Source: Planoprotostelium fungivorum (Eukaryota > Evosea > Variosea > Cavosteliida > Cavosteliaceae). From it: a stretch of 64,000 nt of DNA. Under the pieces are notes generated by a model. It ran no database searches and was not told where the DNA came from. It was given only the letters and a program-made list of their open reading frames with translations. Of this stretch, positions 57,567 through 64,000 are shown one piece after another (the stretch's first letter is position 1; each line of letters begins with the position of its first letter). Both the position numbers and the translations under genes were made by a program. The stretch spans positions 1 to 64,000 of the forward strand of contig MDYQ01000087.1 in the NCBI GenBank assembly GCA_003024175.1, given 5' to 3'.

Positions 57567-57895
57567 GTCGATGTCGGTTGCTGCTGAAGAGTGCGAGAGT
57601 CGAATGATTTAGAAGAGGAGGAACCGGCCGTTGGAGGATTGGGTGCTGGAGGCTGCCGGACTACAATGGAAATATGAAAATGAATATCTCCGGTGGAAAT
57701 ACAGTGGAGTAAGGGAATGAATCACGGACAATCGAGGAGGAGGGACGAACAGCAGATGACAAAGGAGGTGAAAATGGATGGCGTCCTTTTGTAGATTACC
57801 CTCTGATTTTTACAATAATACGTGCTTTTCTCATTTCGAGCGCAAATCTCATTAGCTCATCATGTTGTGGAATGCTCCAGAAGAGAAAATGAATC
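57567..57895. other. Upstream region of the secreted-protein gene, nothing recognised
   Basis: 329 bp with no exon signal between the secreted-protein start and the WW-kinase stop. Confidence 0.45.
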
Positions 57896-60800
57896 TCAGT
57901 TTTTATTTTTCGTTCGTGGATCGTATTCTTCACTGATTTGAGCCAATCTCTCGCTCAATTGGCTAAACGTCGGCCGCTTATCCGCTTCCCTCCAGCACTC
58001 CAACTGTCCCCCGTCACTCTCTCTCTCACAATCTCCTCACCATCAACTCGTACAACTCGTCCGGACAATACACTTGCAGGGGCTTGGGTAGTCTCCATCT
58101 ACAACCCGTCAAATTCTCATCCCTCCCTATCTCATCTCACCCCTCCTCGCAGACCTTATGGACGATAGTTGTGTTGTCAAATTCAGAGTAAGGTATGTCA
58201 CCAGCCTCCAAAATCTCCCACATCACGACACCTGCACGAGAGAATGAGATGAAATTTCATCGAGATATCCTGTATATCTCACCGAACGACCAGACGTCCC
58301 CTGGCTTGTGCAGTATCCTCTGTGGGCTGAGAGCTTCTGGGCTGGCCCAGCGGATCGGAATCATCGAAGTTCTGTCCGAATCGAATTCCGTCTTGGACAG
58401 TCCGAAATCGGCAATCTACAACGTGTCAGGAGGAATTTTCGATGAGATGTGGAAGAAATGGGGTCACCTTGGCAACGAGACCTCTGCCTCGACGGGTGAC
58501 CTGATGGGGTGTCAGAATGAAAGCCTTGCGATCCTTCTTCTCTTCCACTCACCAGAATGTTTCTACTCGCCAGATCACTAGAGGGGAGTCAGCGAGTGAT
58601 CATCAAATGCAAGCGATGATGTGATGATGGTGTTGATGATCATGTGATGATGGTGATGATCGTGTTGATATTGAAGTGACTCACCAGTGGATGATGTGCA
58701 TGTCGTGCAGATGCCACATTCCATGAGCGATCTACACTCCTTCAGCTTCACATGACCAACCGCATCACCTCCTCCAGCAATTTGAGAGATGTCGCCAGAT
58801 CGATGTCCATCTGATGTCTCTTGAGGTATCCATCTAATCCTCCTCCTTCCACATACTCTGTCACAATACACAGAGGCCGCTCCAAGTCATCACACACTCC
58901 GTACATCGTCACCACGTTGGGATGATTTCCCAGCATCCTGTATCCTTTCAGCGAAAAAAAATGGCTCGTTGTAGATACATCATCTTCTGAGATTCTTTCT
59001 GGAATTCCTCTCTGGCCTGTCTCGAATTTGCCTTCAATTTCTTCACGACACAGATGGCACTCTTCCATTTCTATCTCCATCAGCGACTCCACTTTGTGAC
59101 ATCCAACTCACCGCTTTGTAGACTTCACCGAAATTTCCCATACCGATCTTGTCTTCCAATTGGATGGCATCGTAGGGAATGTGCCACCTGTCTGCTCCCA
59201 AATGAGGTATCACCTCTTTCGGTTGATATGTACATCGTCTGGTACACGTCATCAAGGGTGAACCATGCTTTACTCACCGGTACAGGTGGTCGACGTAGTA
59301 GACGATGCCGTCGCCGTCAAATTTTCTCTCCCAGCCTCTGGGCAGCTGCAGTGGATCTCTCCCCCTCCACAGCCTAGGATTCTCGAACGTCGTGTTCTTC
59401 TCGATGTGGTTGACGTAATAGACTCTACCTTTATTGTCCTTACACTGTTCGAAACCTGCTCGTGTCATTTTTTTCCCTCTTCTACTCTTCTCACCGGAGG
59501 GTAACGGACTCATCATGTGATCGACTTCATAGGGGAAGTTCCTCGGTGACATCTGGGCCCAAGCATCACCGCTGCTGCGGTCACCTCGATTGGCGAGTTG
59601 TAGATTGGTGGGTTGTGGATTGGTAGGTTGTAGATTGGGGGTCGACCTGTGTAGATCGGGCGTCCGATCGTGAAGGGACAGGCGGCCGAGATCGGGGGAG
59701 GAGCGATGTAGATCGACGGGGTCGGACCGGTGGAGTTCCGAGGAATAAGACGATTTCCCAGAAACGTCGGGATCAGAACGAGCGTGAGTGGGAGGGTGAT
59801 GTTCAGAGACAGTTCTTCGCTTGTTTGGTGTAGATGAATCTGTGATGGCTCAGGTGATGTCTGCGGGGTCACGTGTGTCGATGTAAGAGGAGACTCACTG
59901 TCACTATCGGAATGGTCGCGGTAGGTGTAATCACCGTAACCACTTCCCAAGTGTTCCAATTTGTCGAACGGAACGGATCGATTGGCGGAATAATAGTCCT
60001 GCTTCACGTCAATCTACAACGAGACGAATCCATCCCACCTGATTCACTTCCTCTTCGTAACCGTCTTGGAAGTCGTTGAGATTGTTCCTGAGGTAAGCGT
60101 CTCGTGCATTGTCGTCCTCCACGTAAGATCGATCGTCATATTCATCGTCATACTCTGGTGATACTCCATGGTTTCTGCTCACTCGTCACACATCCATTCA
60201 TCTCCATCATTTCTCGTTCTATCATATCCACGGATGATCATCACGATCATTGTGATCATCATCACGATCGTGATCATCTGATGTTGTGCATGTTGTACGT
60301 ACCTCACGGCGGACAATCCGATGGATCCCCTCGGGCGATCGAACGTGGTGGTATCCATGGTGATCACACCTCCAAACGAATTCTCCACCGCATGTCTCGG
60401 CGTCGAGTCCGGTGATGCATCACGTGACGAATAACTTGGAAAGGAACTACTCGATCCCAGAGTCGGGCGCATTGTAGATTGAGGTGACACCTCACGAGAT
60501 GAATATCCCACCAGTGTCCCCGACGGGTACCGATTGGGGGAGGCTGGCGGGTTGTAGATGGAATCCGCATCTGCGAACTGTCAGATCTTATTTCTAACGG
60601 GGATCATCACAATAATTAGGTGTGGGCACGTTCGACACTTTAGAAGGCTGCGGGACGGACGCAGCGGGGGTCACATTAGTCGGTGGTGCGAGAGCCTTCT
60701 GTGAGGGAACGTGCAGGAGAGACATGAACTGCGACCTCTTCACGACCCGATGATGACGCCGACTCACCTTCTTCATCTTAGATTCGGGGGGGCTCGTTGG

Positions 60801-61369
60801 GTTCGACTTTGAGGCCTGGACTTTGTGTTTTTCGCTGACCATTTTCTTCGGTCGGGTGGGTGGTAGAGGTGGAGGAGTTTTTTTCGTATTTCTAAAGATG
60901 ACATCAGATGGGGACACATGTTTATTGTAAGAACGGATTGAATATGGACTCACCCCGTGGACAGAGCTCGACTCCGTGAGGGTGAATCAGATCTCCCCAT
61001 GGTATTTGTGGGAGAGATGAGAGCAGCCACAGTCGTAGATGGAGGTGTGTTCGTGGTTATGATGTGGGGAGCCGTCGATTCAGGGTGATGATTCGCTAAT
61101 GGAGGTGATATCAGATTCGGATCCGTTCGTGGATCTTTGAAAGTGGTCGACCTCGTGTTGTGATCGACAAAATAGATCCTTCCGGTCTTGGCAATTCTCT
61201 CCTCCCAACCTGCGATGAAAATCAGACGAAGAAGAAGAACCGATGGTAGGTGACGTCGAAATTATGGAGGAAGACATGACGAAAATGAGATGTATGAACC
61301 TGGTGGAAGGGGTTGTGGTCGAGGTTCTGGGCGCTCCAAGTGCGGATAGAAATAATGGTGGTTGGACAT
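57896..61369 (-). CDS. Three-WW-domain tyrosine-kinase-like protein
   Basis: ATG 61369 opens with [14 protein letters not shown], then WW1 ([20 protein letters not shown], then TTFKDPR). Long Pro/Ser-rich linkers follow, including [13 protein letters not shown], a likely SH3/WW ligand. WW2 is [18 protein letters not shown] then TTFENPR, and WW3 is [20 protein letters not shown]. The kinase begins after [43 protein letters not shown] and [13 protein letters not shown]. The loop HCDLASRN is split by a 106-nt intron. [29 protein letters not shown] and [13 protein letters not shown] complete it. Catalytic Asp, Asn and DFG are present, with a Tyr-kinase-style activation segment. It stops at 57896-57898. 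No TM helix, so it is cytosolic. WW domains should bring it to PPxY partners. Confidence 0.82.
58579..58684. repeat. ATCATC/TGATGA-rich intron at the catalytic loop
   Basis: This 106-nt intron splits the HCD codon of the WW-kinase catalytic loop and consists largely of GATGATGGTGTTGATGATCA-like words, self-complementary through TGATCA and CATCATC/GATGATG. Confidence 0.65.
60182..60302. repeat. GATCATCACGATCAT-type self-complementary intron
   Basis: This 121-nt intron of the WW-kinase gene holds alternating GATGATCATCACGATCA and TGTGATCATCATCACGAT words that form near-perfect inverted repeats over about 50 nt (60233-60282). Confidence 0.7.
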
Positions 61370-61951
61370 GCTTACAACTGTGATATCCGATTTAATCGAA
61401 AGCGACTGTTATGGACAAAGAAGTAAGATGACGACACATCTCAAACGAGATGAAGAAATCCAGACAAATTCGTCTCATATGGATCATTCGAGTATCATGT
61501 ACATATCGAAGCCAATGCCCTCACCTCTTCTATCGTCCAATGTAATTACACTCTCCTCACTGTTCAAGCGTTGACAATCGATCTCTATTTTACTTTCGAG
61601 AACACAGACATAGTCTGCACAAATGCGTTGCGCTCTACAGAGCTTGTTGACGATGATCGCAAAAGATGCGTATATCGGAAAGAAACTCCTCGGGTGCCGA
61701 AATCATGTCTGGATTTATTCTTTTTTCCGCATTTTCCTCCCATCGCCTCGGGTGAAGCTCGCGGAGGTTCCGTTGGCTACTTTCGAGCAGCGACGACTTC
61801 TCAGAAGTTCTTTAGACGATGAGATCGAATGGTACGAGCTGTTCTCAAATGGCGGGAAATGCATCCGTTATAACACGTGTGTGGGAGAGCGAGTGGAGCG
61901 TCCAGCAGTCCTCACACAAAAACCGGCAGGCGAGAACGCGAACAGAGCATC
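61370..61951. other. Divergent promoter region
   Basis: 582 bp between the WW-kinase start and the membrane-protein start. A few open frames, but none with splice or domain support. Confidence 0.45.
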
Positions 61952-63327
61952 ATGGCTTTCCTTCGATTCCTTCAGATCGTCCTTCACCTGACGATTGCCG
62001 CTGCAATTCTCTTTGCCGTCTTCAAGGCCATGGGTCGTTTCCCTCACGATACCAAATGCGCCGATCTCGCTCACCACCCCGATGGAAAGCAGTTCGTGGA
62101 CTTTGTTGATCTCTTCCCACCCTCTCTCCGTCCATACGGTATGTCTTCATATGATTCAATCGAAATTGTGATCTGACTCCAATGCAGTGTCTGAGATCCC
62201 CGAAACCGTCCTCTACCCAGTCAACATCTTTCTCTGCCAGGTGACCTGATCCATTCAACTCGCATTCTAATGCTGACGTAGTTGACTGGAACTTTCGTCT
62301 TCACCCTCGAGGATTTCTGGGGTACGACTGCCCTGGAGCTGTTCAATCCCACTTTTTTGGTCGTCTTTGCTTGGTTATCCGTCCAGGCGACCACCAGCCG
62401 CACGGGAGGCAACTTCCTCTTAAAGTTGTTCATCGGATCTGCCCCTGTCATCCTCCTCATCGGACAGATCTGTGAGTCGCATACATCACCCACGATTGAT
62501 TCGATCAGTGACCATCGCCGCCACCTTCAACGCCTTTGTCGCTCCCGCTTTCATTCTACTGGAGAGCAACAGCCGAGTCAAAGACATTCCTTCTCCATCC
62601 AGACTGCGTGCCATCGCGTTTGCCATCTTCTTCCTCTATATCAGCATCACCTTCCTCTTTGGCTACCCCCTGGTGCGTCCATTGTCCATCCCAACGTATC
62701 TCACATACACAGGCTCACACCTTGTGGTCCATCTCCTTCTTTCAATTCTCCCCCGTCATTGCCGCCTTCTTCATTTATTTCCCCCTCTCCCTCTTGCCCA
62801 CCCTCTTCTATACGTCCGCCTTTGATTCAAACGATAAGACCACCAGCTACCGTCGCTTCTGGTATTGCGTCGGAGGTCTTGCAGCCATACTGCACGTGGC
62901 AGCCGCTTCCAGGTGAAGAGAAAGCTGAAAGAGAGAATCTCACGGATCGTTGTAGATTGGTCCACGCTCTGTTCGACTTCCCCAACGCCGTCGCGTTTGG
63001 ATTACCCAGAACGGCTCCATTGACTCCACTGGTGTTCCCACAGACACTCTTTGACATCTTCACCGTCAGACAGGTGATCGTGATGATGACGATGTAACAA
63101 TTTGATGATGAGAGATGCAGATATCCGATATTGGAAGGGTGTCCTTGACTCTGGACTACCTTGTCACTGCTGGTGCTCTCATCCTCTTCATGATCTTCCA
63201 CACTGGTGCAGCCAAGGGAAGCAGAGGTATCTTCTTCCACCTGCCTCAGGTTATTGCCCTGGGTCCTGGCGCTGCCTTTTCTTTCTGGATGGCCAACAAT
63301 GCTGAGGTACCAGTCAAGAGCGATTGA
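61952..63327 (+). CDS. Multipass membrane protein of unknown family
   Basis: ATG 61952 begins with a membrane helix (LQIVLHLTIAAAILFAVF), then FPHDTKCADLAHHPDGKQFV. In-phase exons add about seven to eight more helices, for example GTFVFTLEDFWG, LFNPTFLVVFAWLSV, LLKLFIGSAPVILLIGQI, TIAATFNAFVAPAFILLESN, IAFAIFFLYISITFLFGYPL, LWSISFFQFSPVIAAFFIYF and YLVTAGALILFMIF. The last exon ends QVIALGPGAAFSFWMANNAE, with the stop at 63325-63327. Introns are 36-60 nt, and one near 62900-63010 is not firmly placed. There is no transporter signature I recognise, and the soluble loops are short. Confidence 0.65.
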
Positions 63328-64000
63328 AGCAGTGCAAGTTGTGATAAAGACAAATGCACAAGATACCTTTTTTGTTCGTGTACATCATTCTGAGCATTTG
63401 CATTGGTGCCATGAGAGTCAGACATAATGAAGACACAGCAGAAAACCTTGTCCCAGCCCAAATATGGAAAATACCAGAGATATGTAAGATGACTCACACT
63501 GATAAACACTCCTAAAATAAAAAAAAGTGATCCTAAAACAGATAGAACTATAAATGCTAGTGACTTCCTCTGATGCAAGCCATTTCACCACTGGGGCAAG
63601 TGGGGGTCAGGAACCCCAGTGTTATGGATGGATGATCTCACTCTTGATAGCAGGGCAAAGGATTCACAAAGATGGGCAGCTTGGATAGTGTATGTACGAG
63701 ACCTCTCCTTACGGATGGGCTTCGAACAATCCCTTTTTATTACACAATACAATTGTAGACCATTATATAAATTCCTTTTCTCGTCAATATTCCTCTTCTA
63801 CACGTAGCGTCATGACACCCAGCATACATCAATCTGACTTGGACAGATGCGCTGATTCCAACGGTGAAAGAGAAAAGTGGTGAAAGTCATTCCCAACTGA
63901 GATAAAGCCATTTTTACGCTAAGCCTTAGCGTACGGACGCTAGACCTTAGCGTAATTTGCATTCATCTCTGATGCAAACGGTCGGAGGTGGAAACAGATA
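63328..64000. other. Right edge: AT-rich spacer with small hairpins
   Basis: No firm gene. A minus-strand hydrophobic frame near 63500-63578 (FIVLSVLGSLFFILGVFIS, followed by a GTGAG donor) could be one exon of a membrane-protein gene. An 8-bp perfect inverted repeat, CACTGGGG/CCCCAGTG, lies at about 63590-63622. Confidence 0.35.
63914..63955. repeat. Nested palindromes with CCTTAGCGTA direct repeat
   Basis: TACGCTAAG (63915-63923) and CTTAGCGTA (63925-63933) form a perfect palindrome around a single C. CCTTAGCGTA recurs at 63945-63954, 21 bp on, and TTACGCTAAG also pairs with CTTAGCGTAA at 63946-63955. It could be a factor site or the edge of a mobile element lying to the right. Confidence 0.8.

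Noticed and set aside
1-64000. tRNA or rRNA genes
   Set aside because: No cloverleaf with A and B boxes or rRNA core sequence was recognised by eye; a covariance-model scan was not possible.

Overview
The window looks like nuclear DNA of a free-living amoebozoan. Genes are dense on both strands and split by very short GT-AG introns (mostly 35-50 nt, donors GTGAG/GTAAG). The gene set is eukaryotic: twinfilin, V-ATPase subunit c, TBL2, RhoGEF, class III cyclases with coiled coils, tyrosine-kinase-like kinases and MORN/F-box proteins. The mix of beta-helix, lectin and GPS receptors with tyrosine-kinase-like domains suggests a variosean such as Protostelium/Planoprotostelium. That placement is inferred from style and gene content; no search was run.

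Layout. 1-6.7 kb is an AT-rich mobile-element compartment. It holds the 3' end of a TauD-like dioxygenase gene, a decayed integrase fossil, a broken LINE with internal repeats and single-N joins, an inverted LINE tail, and an HNH-like ORF. 6.7-10.3 kb is gene-poor. From 10.3 kb to 63.3 kb the genes are tightly packed.

10.3-27.1 kb is a surface/secreted block. It has a secreted GH55 beta-1,3-glucanase that runs into Chlamydia-Pmp-like beta-helix repeats; a convergent single-pass receptor with B-lectin, TIG-like, GAIN/GPS and pseudokinase domains; a D123-family protein; TBL2; and a large receptor whose ectodomain uses the same kind of beta-helix repeats in front of an apparently active HRDLAARN kinase. 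27.5-44 kb holds an aldo-keto reductase, a full ABCB transporter, a hypothetical gene, a SnoaL-like protein, a repeat-rich single-pass surface protein, an F-box/MORN protein, a METTL21-type methyltransferase, V-ATPase subunit c and a small secreted protein.

44-61.4 kb is rich in intracellular signalling and cytoskeleton genes. Two coiled-coil adenylyl cyclases flank a gene that joins a degenerate Rho-like GTPase domain to IQ, DH and PH domains. Twinfilin, a small secreted protein and a three-WW-domain tyrosine-kinase-like protein follow. A multipass membrane protein of unknown family ends the gene-rich part, and the last 0.7 kb holds short palindromic repeats.

How the genes could work together (inference): a glucan-degrading secreted enzyme, a lectin receptor and a beta-helix receptor kinase side by side would suit recognition and digestion of a beta-glucan-walled prey. 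cAMP cyclases, a RhoGEF and twinfilin could act on the actin responses behind such feeding. Co-location alone does not prove this. Exon boundaries were placed by eye from phase and homology; most coordinates are start codon to stop codon including introns.
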